From: Margaritifera margaritifera
Lineage: Eukaryota; Mollusca; Bivalvia; Unionida; Margaritiferidae
Assembly: GCA_029931535.1 (NCBI GenBank)
Contig: JAQPZY010000806.1
Coordinates: forward strand, 306,001-370,000
DNA: 64,000 nt
Reading direction: 5' to 3'
This document shows positions 12,441 to 23,534 of the stretch, piece by piece. The notes under the pieces are model-generated. The model did not search any database and was not told where the DNA came from. It saw only the letters and a list, made by a program, of their open reading frames with translations. Every line of letters begins with the position of its first letter. Positions within the stretch are counted from its first letter, which is position 1. The position numbers and the translations under genes were made by a program.

Positions 12441-12921
12441 AATGACAGCAGTAATGTATTTCTCATTAATATTAATGTTTAATTTATTTGATTGCCTAAG
12501 AATACTAGGTTCAGAGAGAAGCTTACAGACATTACTAACTGATTGGTACTCATCGATGTATGAAGAAAATTCATAGATTATGAAAGTATAAAATTTGAGG
12601 GGGCATAAAAACTGAGAAAGTCGATTTTATTTTCTTATTTCAGACAAATCTTAGAGACATTGGAAATACTGATGTTGAATAAGCAAACATAACTCATCAT
12701 TTCTTGTGACTTTAATGTATATAAAATGTGATCTTTAAGAGAGAGAAAAAAAGTATAGTGTACGCAACGATTACATAGCTCCCCTCTACCTTCACTAGTC
12801 TCCAGCAGCCATTCTTAACATTATCATGCAGAAAATAAATGAATGCTATAGTAATCTTGGCCACTCTTCCAACTTAAGATTTTTTTTACAAAATCTTTTT
12901 TTTTGTGTACATTTTAACTTT

Positions 12922-13128
12922 TACCGTATATACGCGCTTATAAACCGGTCCAAATGCAAACAACATAGACCCTGATCTGCCGTCGCATAATGCGTCGGCA
13001 GATCAGAGTCTATGTTGTTTGTTCTACTGATTAGTCCTTTCAAACTGCATAGACCCTGATCTGCCCGCGCATAATGCGCCAGGTCTGTGCAGTTTGCAGT
13101 TGGTATCAGATTATACGCGAGTATATCA
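12922..13128. mobile_element. Double-hairpin palindromic MITE, copy 1
   Basis: Two perfect-to-near-perfect hairpins lie side by side. Hairpin B has arms starting AAACAACATAGACCCTGATC and hairpin A has arms starting AAACTGCATAGACCCTGATC. A ~20-bp spacer with a TACTGATTAGTCCT core separates them. The outer ends form weak TIRs (TACCGTATATACGCGCTTAT at the left). B comes before A, opposite to the copies at 46.4 and 51.5 kb, so this copy is inverted. Superfamily not assigned; TA at both ends would suit a TA-targeting transposon. Confidence 0.8.
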
Positions 13129-13139
13129 TTTTAAAATTT

Positions 13140-13600
13140 GAAATTTGAACTTTTAATTGGCACTATATGGGCAGTATTGAGCTGACATATTGTCCAACCA
13201 CCTACTAACCTACCTACCCACTTACCCACCTACCTACTTACCTACCTAACTACTGTGACAGGGCATAAAAGGCATACAATAAAAGAAAGAACAATCTTTT
13301 TATCATATGAAATTTAAAGTGATAAATTGATAACAAATAGATTAATCTTATTTTTGTATTAATTAAAAAAAAGTAATTGTTATTAAATTATACTTGAAAA
13401 ACTATTACCATTCTGTACTCCTAGAAGCTAAATATTACTGAATGAAAGTTATAGGCTTTGAATAACATTGGAGTGACAGCCAGCAAGAAAAACATTCAGC
13501 ATGCAGTCCACTCACCTAACTCCTATACTCATTCCCATGTACAATACAAGGGCTATTGGTAATGCGAACAGGTTTCTTAGAGTGGGTGGGTAAGATATAT
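13140..13600 (+). repeat. Dispersed repeat with a transposon-type end
   Basis: From the GACAGGGCATAAA word to GACAGCCAGCAAG this matches the minus strand of 50060-50370. The last ~47 bp (from 13550, GGGCTATTGGTAATGCGAAC) match the terminal inverted repeats of the element at 54146-55796. A CCTA-rich low-complexity run lies at 13197-13252. Confidence 0.6.
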
Positions 13601-13679
13601 TTGACAGTATTGTTACTGGAAAAAATAGTATAATGTCAAAAATATTATGTGATATTGGGTTACGCTATGTTGCTGCTGG

Positions 13680-15010
13680 TTTAAATAATTTTAAATTGCT
13701 TTCCTTTATCAAACAAATTTTGCGTGATTTAGAACTGAATCAATTATGGTAATCTTAGTCCATTTTGGTTGGCTGAAAGATAAATAAATGTACAAACTTG
13801 GCATTCTACTTTTTTATTCCTCAGAAAGTAGAACTTAATGGATATTTTAAAAACCTTTTAATTTTGAACCATTTTTAACACGTGTGCAGGAAAATTATGG
13901 AACAATTTTAACAGTGTTTCGTACAACAAATCATAGGTTTCAAATTGAAACTGGAAGGTGACAAAATTTGGATATATCTGAAAGAAAATGTAAATGATGT
14001 GCCGTACAAAGTATTGATGATGAATTTCGGTACCTTTTTCTATGTCAATATTTTCCTGAAATAATAAAAAAATATATACACGTAAGAAGTATCTCAAAAG
14101 TGTTGATACATACAAATTTATTTGTTAAATAACACACATGCTAACATACCGACTAGATTAAGAAAATTAATAGAACTGATTGTTATGTTTGATGTTTATA
14201 TACCTAATTTTTGTCTATGATTGTAGGTTGTATGGTTATTTGAAAATACATATTTAACTTCTGTCCAGTTGTTTACATAATATTTTCATAAGCATTTCGC
14301 AAGTAGACTTTTATGACATATGTCAGGTAGGCCAGTATTTTCATAGGCATCTCGCAATTAGACTTTTGTGACATAGGTCATGTCGGCATGTGCATTTATA
14401 TATAGATTTTGGTAAACAAATTCATTGCTATTCTAGAATTTCAGTTCTAAAAGATCAGTCTGTAAGGAATATTTTTTAATTGTGTTGTTGAAGTCAGATA
14501 TAATTTTAGAGGAATTATTTATTCACAATATTCACTGGAAATATAAAAGTGCTCATTGACTTTTGGATTAGTACATGATTTTGTGATTTATTTGAACTCG
14601 TTCAAATACATTCTGGATTACATCTTTGTGGTACATCAGTACATTCAATGCTATTGGAATTGATTCGGAACATTCTATTAGTTTGGACTTGTGATTAGGA
14701 CATTTATGATTATTTGGAACTTAACTCAAAAATTGTAAGTGTCTTTTGAATTTTCACTTTAATTGTCTGGAAATAAATTATTTGTTGATTTTACTTACAT
14801 TGTTGGTTTTACTTTCTTTCTGTTACATATTTTAAGTGCTAGAGTCGTAACACTGATGTTTAAACCATTCTGGTTTCATGTAAACTCAGATGTCTATTAC
14901 AATTATGTCCCATTTTGTGATGTATGTCAAAAATATTGATCAGAATATCTCTCTATATCCTTTATGTTTCTATCCGCTATACCACCACCATTAATAATTT
15001 GTATCTGAAT
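13680..15010 (+). mobile_element. LINE 3' end, copy 2, interrupted by a solo LTR
   Basis: Same LINE tail as at 1-857. An RDLELNQLW-like stretch near 13720 is followed by a TNHRFQIETGR-like motif and the ISERK region (13910-14010) and then the 3' UTR. The UTR is cut at 14180 and resumes at 14853 after a 672-bp solo LTR. Many indels show that it is dead. Confidence 0.75.
14181..14852 (+). mobile_element. Solo LTR of an LTR retrotransposon, 672 bp
   Basis: Begins TGTTATG and ends CGTAACA (TG...CA ends) with a perfect 5-bp target duplication CTGAT at 14176-14180 and 14853-14857. Removing it rejoins the 3' UTR of LINE copy 2. Inside are a TATA box (TATAAAAG at 14542), a likely polyadenylation signal AATAAA near 14774, and a ~56-bp imperfect direct repeat (about 14278-14395). 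No internal region is left, which is the product of LTR-LTR recombination. Family not assignable from the LTR alone; orientation inferred from the TATA box and AATAAA. Confidence 0.9.
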
Positions 15011-15052
15011 ATTATGAGGACGACAATACCATTGTCATTACAAACTAGCTGT

Positions 15053-15077
15053 ATCTCTCTCTCTCTCTCTCTCTCTC
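15053..15077. repeat. (CT)n microsatellite
   Basis: About 12 CT units next to the right inverted-repeat arm. Confidence 0.9.
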
Positions 15078-15094
15078 CGTCTCTGAATGCCTGA

Positions 15095-15312
15095 AAATTA
15101 TTAACAATCACAGACTTTCTATCCTCATGTTTGGATGTATCTGGTTACAATACTGATGGAGGAAAATGTTTGAATATGCAGAACTGTGTAATCTGTTTGA
15201 CAAGGCGATGATAACAAAACAACAAAACCCGAAGCAGCCTGCTCAGTTTCAGTCGACGTTACTACTTTTGTCATAGGATTGCATGCAAGTTTCAGCCATT
15301 TTACAATTGTGT
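15095..15312 (-). repeat. Inverted repeat, right arm
   Basis: Partner of 12226-12440, in opposite orientation. Confidence 0.8.
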
Positions 15313-15545
15313 GATATTTTATAATACCTTGAACAAGTGAGTCGATGAAGATAAAAAAATTAGAGTAGCATTTTGTGATATAAATAATGCCTTCGAGAAA
15401 GTCTGGCATGAAGGTCAGACTTTGAAACTTAGAATTATTGGAATCGGTAATAGATTATTGGAATGGTTTAACAGTTATCTCTCTAAAAGGACTAAAAAAG
15501 ATGTTACTCAAAGTTGCACTTCAGATCAGCAACAAGTTAGGCCTA
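15312..15545 (+). mobile_element. LINE reverse transcriptase fragment (palm, first catalytic motif)
   Basis: The frame reads DEDKKIRVAFCDINNAFEKVWH and then LRIIGIGNRLLEWFNSYLS. This is the RT motif with the first catalytic aspartate (usually FCD-xSKAFDRVWH) and the helix after it. The lysine-aspartate pair has drifted to NAFEKV. The frame ends where the minus-strand LINE tail begins. Confidence 0.8.
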
Positions 15546-15559
15546 GTCAACCTCAATAG

Positions 15560-16235
15560 AAAAGAACAGAACAGAACTTTCTTGCCAGCACAGGTCTAAC
15601 AATATACGTATGAGATGAAGTACAAATACAAATTATTAATGGTGGTGGTATATCGGATAAAGAAAGGTAGAAATGGGAAAGGTAGAAAGAGGTATATTCT
15701 GATCAATAATTTTGATATACATAGCAAAATGGGAAGAAACATTATTATAGAATAACTATTTTGAATTTACATGGGAACATATCGATTTAAATAGTAGTTC
15801 TATCAATTTGCTCAATCTAAAAAGTAAGTTAACATTTGTGTTATTTAGGAACTCACTAAATTTGAATCTAATAACATTTTTGAGATAATTCATACTTATA
15901 TATTGTTTTCTTATTTCGGCAAAATGTTGACGTTGCAAAAGATAGTGAAAATTATCACATATATATTGTGGGACGCTTAATACACATTTTTTTCTTTCAG
16001 ATATATTCAAATTTTGCCACCTTCCAATTTCAATGGGGAACCTATGATTCGTTGTGCGCAACTTTGTTAAAATTATTCTTTATTTTACATACGTGTTAAA
16101 ACGGGATCAAAATTAAAATATTTTTTTAAATATCTGGAAAGTTCTACTTTTAGAAGAATCGGAAATACTAGCTTGCCACATGTGTATATATAGTGCTATT
16201 TTAGCTTTATTGTGACTGTTTTCTTTACCTAATTA
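15560..16235 (-). mobile_element. LINE 3' end, copy 3, inserted in an RT
   Basis: On the minus strand 16061-15756 is a 101-codon open frame. It reads TTNHRFPIEIGRWQN, then ISERKKCVL, then a NFHYLLQ motif and a stop, followed by the same 3' UTR as copies 1 and 2 and a TTCTG-type tail near 15560-15575. It is the best preserved copy of this tail. It splits the plus-strand RT between 15545 and 16240. Confidence 0.8.
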
Positions 16236-16239
16236 ACAG

Positions 16240-16895
16240 AAGGGAATGACCACTTGGACCACTCTTTTTTAATTTAGAATAAAGATATTGTAACTGATAT
16301 TCAGTCCAGTATCAGATTATTTGCAGATGATACTTTCTTATCAATTATTTTGGATGATTCAGTCGTAACTGTTGGTGCTCTAAACAAAGACCTACATAAA
16401 ACCAATTTGTGTGTCGATCAATAGTTAGCAGAGTTTAATTTAAACAAAACTAAATTAGGGAACTTATCCAGGAAATCTCAAAATGAACGTCACCCAACAC
16501 TTTCATTGGTAATTAAGAATGTCAGTTGCTAAAACATTTACGCTTAACTCGTTAAGAAACCCTATCTTCCCATGCAGAAAATAACTACGAAAGCGGATAT
16601 ATATATATATATTTAAGAAAGTTTGACATTGAAAGCTGATAGATATTTAGATATTAATTAGAGCTTTGTTATTTAACCTTTATCCAACCTCTTTTGGAGT
16701 ACAGGGATATTATTTGGGATATCTGCACCCAATATAATAAAGATCAAATTTAAAAAATATAAGCTGAAGCAGGATGAATTGTTTGTGAGACAATACAATC
16801 TACATCATGTGCAAAAAGTTTGGAAGAAACAAAATTAGAAAGACTTTCAATAAGACGCTACAAACACAGAATGATAATAAGCTTAAAACGCACCA
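16240..16895 (+). mobile_element. LINE reverse transcriptase fragment (FADD to thumb)
   Basis: Continues the RT of 15312-15545. It reads DIQSSIRLFADDTFLSII (the second and third catalytic aspartates, FADD at about 16324), then LTFIQPLLEYRDIIWDICTQ (about 16675-16735), then a KSLEETKLERLSIRRYKHR thumb stretch. Stops and frameshifts show it is not functional. It ends where the 47-bp minisatellite starts. Confidence 0.8.
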
Positions 16896-16897
16896 GT

Positions 16898-17408
16898 GTA
16901 TGACTCCCTTATTACTGCAGGCCTTGATTCCACCAAGCACTACGGTATGACTCCCTTATTACTGCAGGCCTTGATTCCACCAAGCACCACGGTATGACTC
17001 CCTTATTACTGAAGGCCTTGATTCCACCAAGCACCACGGTATGACTCCCTTATTACTGCAGGCCTTGATTCCACCAAACACCACGGTATGACTCCCTTAT
17101 TACTGTAGGCCTTGATTCCACCAAGCACCACGGTATGACTCCCTTATTACTGCTGGCTTTGATTCCACCAAGCACCACGGTATGACTTCCGTATTACTGC
17201 AGGCCTTCATTCCACCAAGCACCACGGTATGACTCCCTTATTACTGCAGGCCTTGATTCACCAAGCACCACGGTATGACTCCCTTACTACTGTAGCCCTT
17301 GACTCCACCAAGCACCCCGGTATGACTCCCGTATTACTGCAGGCCTTGATTCCACCAAGCACCACTGTGTAACTCCCTTACTACTGTAGGCCTTGATTCT
17401 ACCAAGTG
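16898..17408. repeat. Minisatellite, 47 bp x ~11
   Basis: Units starting GTATGACTCCCTTATTACTG; the last three units are more diverged. Confidence 0.95.
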
Positions 17409-17604
17409 CCCAGCAGGTATGTAATAGTCCACTTCGTGACCTACCCTTCAATCACCTTTTGTCAGGACAAATTTATATAAAACTTCATTTTAGCAAGTTT
17501 TTTTGCGGGATGGAATCTTCTCTCTTTAGAGATAAGGAAAAACCTTTCTGTGTATTCTTTTAAGTAACTCTTAAATAGGAATCAAAGAAAGGTCCAAGAC
17601 CATT

Positions 17605-17716
17605 ACTGTCAATGTGAGAGATATTGTCAATGTGAGAGATACTGTCAATGTGAGAGATACTGTCAATGCGAGAGATACTGTCAGTCAATGTGAGAGATAC
17701 TGTCAATGTGAGAGAT
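17605..17716. repeat. Minisatellite, 18 bp x 6
   Basis: Units GTCAATGTGAGAGATACT, with one 4-base insertion (GTCA repeated). Confidence 0.93.
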
Positions 17717-17719
17717 TTG

Positions 17720-18590
17720 CCCAAATTCTACACACAAGACTTCGATTAGGTTGAAGCTCATTAAACGAGTATCTCTTCATAAGTCATTTGTGTTTAAACA
17801 ACGTATGTTCGTGCGGTGAATTATAAACCGCAAAACATATTCATTTAGATTATATCAAATATATTATTATTAGGAACCGTGCAATAGGAACATTAAATCG
17901 AAGTATATACACCTATCGTTACTAATGGGTAACCCCTTGCAATCGTTTGAGGTCAACAAAGTGATATTTAGCGAAAATTTATAATAACAAATAAGAGAAT
18001 TTTATGACCTTTTTTTTAATGTCCTCACACTTTCTTGATATGATTCTTGTACGTATCTTTATAGACTACATGTATATCTTCCGAGTTAAAGTTAAAAGTG
18101 ACTCCTCCCTCTCCTCCGCACAAATATTTTCGTAATTTGTACACTATTGTATGTACACTTATCTTGGCATATTTCACCAGCTTTTATCAACCTTTTGAAA
18201 TTATCTGTACTTTGTATTCATTTCTCGGGTCAGACAAGTCGTCTAATCAAAGATTATAGTTAATGAGGAGAGAGTCAAAAATAAGCTTGTAGTTCAATCA
18301 TCTTTATCTCTTTATCTAATATTTTAAGTACTTTCCATGATGATGTTCTTTAAAGCAAATTTAAAGGAAATATAATGATTTTGCTTGCTGTTCGTTTTAT
18401 GTGTAGTGACAATCTGATTCTCCACAAATTGATCATGGGCACAAAAATCCAATATTTGTCTTCAAATGCCATGACAAGCTCCAAATACCCACACGCTATC
18501 TACGCTGTGTGATTAGATATAAGGAAATCTTTAATGAATGAAGTGGAATCGAAGGCGTGGCCACGAGTCACAATATAAATTGTTTCCACT
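17720..18590. other. No recognisable feature
   Basis: AT-rich sequence, possibly downstream intron or UTR of the minus-strand ORF at 18591-18764. Confidence 0.35.
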
Positions 18591-18764
18591 TCACGAGTGA
18601 ATTTCCTTGTATGTAATCAATAAAACATAGATTATCTTTTTATCATGCACATTTAAAGGGGAAAACATTAATTTGCATACATTTTCCCATTCTGTCTGTG
18701 CAAATACAGTTAAAACTAGACCAGTAAGCCATATTACTACAGCGGTAAAAAGAAGTCTAGACAT
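18591..18764 (-). CDS. Candidate secreted protein start (signal peptide)
   Basis: The ATG at 18764 opens MSRLLFTAVVIWLTGLVLTV followed by FAQTEWENVCK. The layout is a short charged start, a ~17-residue hydrophobic core, then V-F-A before Q, a good signal-peptidase site. Unspliced it would be a 57-residue protein. Alternatively, GTATGC after the codon for Asn27 could be a donor, making this the first exon of a longer secreted protein. An in-frame upstream ATG at 18806 would hide the signal peptide behind 14 residues, so I prefer 18764. No family is recognised and no downstream exon was found with confidence. Confidence 0.4.
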   Translation of the reverse strand: MSRLLFTAVVIWLTGLVLTVFAQTEWENVCKLMFSPLNVHDKKIIYVLLITYKEIHS

Positions 18765-19405
18765 TTTTAAATCATGCAGGACAATAACTTTACAAATACT
18801 TATCATACACCTAGTGCTTTAAATCATGTCCTTTTCAATTAATTACTATTTTTTTAAAACAAAAATTACGATAAATGATACGAATAGTTTTTGTTTACAC
18901 ATATCTTGTGCATACTGAAACCATGAACAATGACGGGTGTCTGTTACATCATTACAGAGCTGTCGAATCTGTTCTGAGTGTAACATCTTTTAATTAACTG
19001 AAGATTTTAACATTTGTGAGTTTACTTGTTATGGTTTGTGTAATGATTGTGTTATTTCTGTAGTCAAAATGAATGTTGTGGCCTGGAGAAGCTAACAGTC
19101 TAGTTCGGTAACATACTCGTCACTCAAATTTGGATAGTCTCTTGATTTCTGTTTTCAATCCACAAACATCCATGCCCGATTTCTGCAATGTTCCCAAACA
19201 CAGGCTTGAGTGTGATGAGAGTTAAAAATCGCTAGTTGATCAAGTTTTAGTATTGTATTCAAGCAAGAGTTCTGTCGTTCAACTTTTATTGTTGGTCGTA
19301 TAGTTCATGAGGTATTTTTAATAATAGTCAAGGTGATACTTAATATCAAATAGAAACAGGTCATGATAAGTTCAGTCAATGGTAATTAGCGTGTTTAGCG
19401 GTACA

Positions 19406-19620
19406 CAGTGGTGTACTGGCCATTTGGCATACCGGGGCAAATCCCGGTCGGCCACCGCAAAAAAAATCCGTTTTTACCGGTGTTTTACTGGTGTGAGCAA
19501 AACCCCGGGCCTGTCACGGCAGACCGCCACATCGGTGGGCCGGTGGGCCGTCAAAAAAATCCGTTTTTACTGGTGTTTTACTGGTGTGAGCAAAACCCTG
19601 GGCCTGTCCCGGCAGATAAG
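19406..19620. mobile_element. GC-rich hAT-like fragment with a 92-bp internal duplication
   Basis: Starts CAGTGGTGTACTGGCC, close to the end of the hAT MITE at 20495-20656. A segment around the ATCCGTTTTTAC word is repeated 92 bp apart (19466 and 19559). No matching right end or target duplication was found, so it is truncated, perhaps by the adjoining SINE. Open frames here on both strands come from the GC-rich repeat. Confidence 0.5.
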
Positions 19621-19825
19621 TCCAGGGCCGAGTTGCTTACCCGGTACACTCCTGGCGGTACAGCAATACAAGTATGTCATTAAGTGCCGAGGCAATTGGA
19701 GGAATGTGCCTTTGCTCAAAGACACACCATGGTAGTTGACCCAGGCTGATTCAGTGGTAGGATTCGAACACGCACCCGTTCGGTCACGAGTCAAGTATGC
19801 TAACGGCTCTTCGTGTCGTTTGGAA
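19615..19825 (-). mobile_element. tRNA-derived SINE
   Basis: On the minus strand a degenerate tRNA-like head contains CCGTTAGCATACTTGACTCG and a B-box GTTCGAATCC. It is followed by a body with GTGTGTCTTTGAGCAAAGGC and ATTGCCTCGG. The same central words (TGTCCTCGGGCA...GCCTCGG) occur after the tRNA-like head of the element at 62050. The A-box is decayed, so transcription is unlikely. Confidence 0.7.
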
Positions 19826-20494
19826 GAGAGCAAACATTTTTGACTTTGTCTTCGTGGTGTAACGGCTGCAGTAGATAGACGTGTTCAATGCGCTTCGTAT
19901 TCGTAAATATCCAAGTCCATAAAGAACTATGGACTGTATTTGCAACCTATAGAGTCTATTTGAAACCATCCTTCTCGTTTGTTTGCCAGATGAGGGACAT
20001 TTAATCATGCTGAAATTACAGATGTTTTCATCTACTTCCTGACACTATCTAATAGCTATAAAGTACGCATTTATCAGCCACATAGTTCTCCAACCAAGTG
20101 CGTGGGGATTCTCTTTTTTCCGTTAGATCTGAACGGCTTTTCTCCATGTGTAGAACTTTATGTTCCCATTTTGGTCATTAGTCCATGTATTGTGACCATA
20201 TGACTTCAGATGAGCACAACAGTAACTATATACATTGTAATTAATTGTAACTGCTATGAATATCTAGATTACATTATGGTAGTTGCTAATATGTTAAAGT
20301 ATTTAATCAACAACTACTTGAACAACCAATTTATTTTTCTTAGTGTGTTATATTTAACTAAAAATCACAAAGTCCAAAACATTTCAACCTCTATAAATGT
20401 ACAGGAGAGCACATATACAGATGTCTCCACACCACAGTGGTCATGTATTCAAACCATTGGTTGTCACGGATATAACGGGTGAGTACCTCTTTAC

Positions 20495-20656
20495 CTGTAG
20501 CGTATTAAAGGGGGGGGGGCCGCGGGGCGCGGCGGTTGCCCAAGGCGCCAGAGGTCTTGGGGCGCCAAAACAGCTGATAAAAAATCGGGCCTCGTATTCC
20601 GGCCCTTTGGGCCATCATTGTTGCCCCTGAAGCCATTTACCCCAAGTACGCCACTG
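20495..20656. mobile_element. hAT-type MITE, 162 bp, GC-rich
   Basis: The left end CTGTAGCGTATTAAAGGGG pairs with the right end read inward, CAGTGGCGTACTTGGGG. The flanks carry a perfect 8-bp target duplication CTCTTTAC (20487-20494 and 20657-20664). Its GC content is far above the surroundings, and a G9-10 run follows the left end. Confidence 0.92.
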
Positions 20657-20664
20657 CTCTTTAC

Positions 20665-21800
20665 AACTACATGTTTAAGTTTTGGAAACTAACACAAACT
20701 AAAGTTGCTTGTTGTCATGGAAGCTGATCACATAAATGTTGCTACTTTTTGGTAATTACAATAATTCATTCAATGTATTCTGAGCAGTTAGTATGGATTG
20801 CAATGTATTATTTCTACTGTTCTCATTTGAAGTCATATGAACAAAATACATGGCGTAATGATCACTATTGGAACATACACCTTAATCATAATCTGTGTGT
20901 GGTTGGAGGGGGGGGGGGGCGACAAAAAGTACACACAAAATTAACAGAAATATGACTTAATCAGGTTCTCAGATTAGCTGTTGGTAGGCGTACAGTTTAC
21001 CAGTAGGCGCGCAGATTAAGTGTCGGCACATAATACTAAAAAACATTCCGAGTTGATAATTGTATTATTACCTCGAGTATACACCGGCGCCATATTATAC
21101 ATTTTTAAAGCACATTCTTTTTGCTCCTAAATCTGAGCAAAAATTTAGGTTGTAAATTAGTCCCACACTTCGGAAATCTAACTTTGGGTGTTGCTAACTT
21201 GTTTTTTTTTTTTTTTGCTAAATTATGTTGGTATTCCTAGCAAGAGATTGCTACAGTACTTAACAGTATGCTACAGTACTTAACAGTATGGGTTCAGAGT
21301 ATCAATATGTGTAATTTACCACTGTAATTTAAATTTATTTCTTATGATAAGCGTCACGTTGTTTCTATCAGTCATACAGTCGTATGTACGATTACAGTGA
21401 AACTTGTCAGAGCCGACACTCGAAAATAGCGGACATTTGCAAAATGGGTTACCTATCCACTGTTACAAGTCTATTCGTAACGAATATCATCATATAATTA
21501 CTCGAGAAATGAGGGCACCCATAAATTAAAAACTGCGAACAAATATTCGGTTTCAAAGATCAAAATTGATCTAAATCTGACTTACAAACGAACGGACAAT
21601 CTAGACTTGTAGACCTTTACTCATCTCGAATACAACACTAAATCCTAACTCTAGACTAAAATCCTGGCATGCCCAAAATAAAAATAAAAAAGGAAAGGCA
21701 ACTGTTTTAATTATCCAAAAATTAGTTAAAAATTGTGGAAGGGTGGGGGTAGTAATGCTGATCGGTCATTCATTTTCACCGTTCAATACATTAACAATCC
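20665..21800. other. No recognisable gene
   Basis: A 10-base G run lies near 20910, and a 22-bp perfect tandem duplicate near 21251-21294. Otherwise featureless. Confidence 0.4.
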
Positions 21801-21805
21801 TATAA

Positions 21806-22000
21806 CAGAATAGAATCTTTATTGCATAATAGCCTCTCAGCCTTTTGGAAACATATAAATATACAAAGAAATTAATGAATACCAAATGAAGTCATGGCAG
21901 CCTCGTGCGATACAAATGCGCAATAGTAATCAGCTTATCCAAATCACACAGTTCAATTCAAAATGCAATAATATGAATCATCGTCAAAAACTGTAGACCT
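21806..22000 (-). mobile_element. Possible retroposon 3' end
   Basis: Read on the minus strand, GAGGCTATTATGCAATAAAG runs into ATTCTATTCTGTT, a polyadenylation-like word and a short microsatellite tail as at many LINE/SINE 3' ends. No body is recognised. Confidence 0.3.
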
Positions 22001-22089
22001 ATATACTAGTACGTTACAATCTAAAGCATTGTGATTCTTGAATCTGTGATAATTGCTACAAAGGAAATAGCTAATTAAGAAACTACAGA

Positions 22090-22091
<2 letters not shown>

Positions 22092-22181
<90 letters not shown>
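22092..22181. repeat. (TA)n microsatellite
   Basis: About 45 units with one GA interruption at 22146. Confidence 0.97.
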
Positions 22182-22182
<1 letters not shown>

Positions 22183-22732
22183 CACCTTAAAAAGAAAAGG
22201 AAGGAGTGAGCACATTATCGGCAACCTAATTTAAAGTAGGGATGAAACGATTAATCGATGCATCGATACTTTATCCATATCGATACAAGAGGCGAAGAAT
22301 CGATACAAAACGATACCTACCCTATACAAGTTGCTTTAATCTAAATCAGTCGTGAATAACTATTAGTTGTTTGGCTTTTTATCTTTAAATTGAGAATTCA
22401 TCTGAAACAGCCATAGCAAGCACATGTACTCATTTCTGTCAGTAAAAAGGAACAACTTTTGACTGCCAACTCGCCTTCTATAAATTAACACAAGGTGACT
22501 AACTCGCATGGTTCGAAATCTGCCCCCCCCCCCCCCCGGCCCCAATTCCATGCTAATTATTTTATCCCAGATGCATGTTCAGCCACTGATAACATATATC
22601 AACGGAAAGAAAACATTCCAGATTTGTTCACCATGTATGATTTAAATCAATTACTGATCATTTAATAACCATTTTTACGCGAAGTTTATCTGTTGTATCG
22701 CATCTTGTCTACTTGGATCGAAATCGAAGGCT

Positions 22733-22874
22733 ACAGTTCCGGTGTGTCACGCAATGAAATATGTTACATGCAGTTATGATTGGTGATCGTTGTTTGTTCA
22801 AGTCTAGGGTAAAGCAACAACTATCAATCAGAACAGTAGTTTGTTCACTGCGTGAGATACCGGAACTATTGGCA
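22733..22874. mobile_element. Fold-back element nested in the hAT element
   Basis: Inverted ends: the left reads AGTTCCGGTGTGTCACGCAATG, the right read inward AGTTCCGGTATCTCACGCAGTG, about 142 bp overall. A small MITE or fold-back, with no target duplication I can fix. Confidence 0.65.
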
Positions 22875-23534
22875 TCTAAACTCTATCCAGACAGATACAA
22901 AGCAACAGAGAAACTTCGCACAAAAATGGCTATTAAATAATCTGTAAAGTATTTAAATAGTACATGGGGAACAAGTTTGTAATGTCTCCTTTTACGTTGA
23001 TATATGTAATCAGCGACTGAACGCCGACAGCAAAAAGAAAATTAGCACAGAATCAGCAAGGGGGCAGATTCTAAATTGCACGAGTTATAGCCACTTTGTC
23101 AATTTGTAGAAGGGGAGTGGATGTTGTCAATAATTTCTTTTTTCACTGACAGAAACGAGTGCCTGTGGCCGCGGCAATTGTTTTGCATCTACAGGAAGTA
23201 CAATGTGAAGGATTTGGTTGTTAGTCATCTCCGCTCCCACACTCAGACTTGTTTTAGATAAAATTTTCCTTGCACGAGGAAATTGCAATGTTTCTTCTAT
23301 TTTGAAGATAACAGCGTAATTCCTTCCAAATTTAAGTGAAGACATGAATTGGCAATAAGATGTTTTAAAAACATTCATGCAATACAAAACAAAGAGCGTG
23401 GTGACCAGGATGAGTCCTGCATCTGATCAAATGGAGCAGCCTGAAATGGCCTAAAAGATTGAATAAAAATTACTGACAATTAACAGGTAATCTGTTTGGA
23501 AGTATTTTGTTTTTATATTATCAGAGATGAGAAT

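Noticed and set aside
13197..13252. Telomere-like repeat
   Set aside because: The run is irregular CCTA/CTAC, not TTAGGG/CCCTAA.
16898..17408. CRISPR-like regular repeats (also 11481-11961, 30840-31866, 52986-53628)
   Set aside because: Units are directly contiguous with no unique spacers, and the genome is eukaryotic; these are minisatellites.
19379..19735. 118-codon GC-rich ORF with repeats
   Set aside because: Falls in a hAT-like fragment with a 92-bp duplication; not conserved protein.
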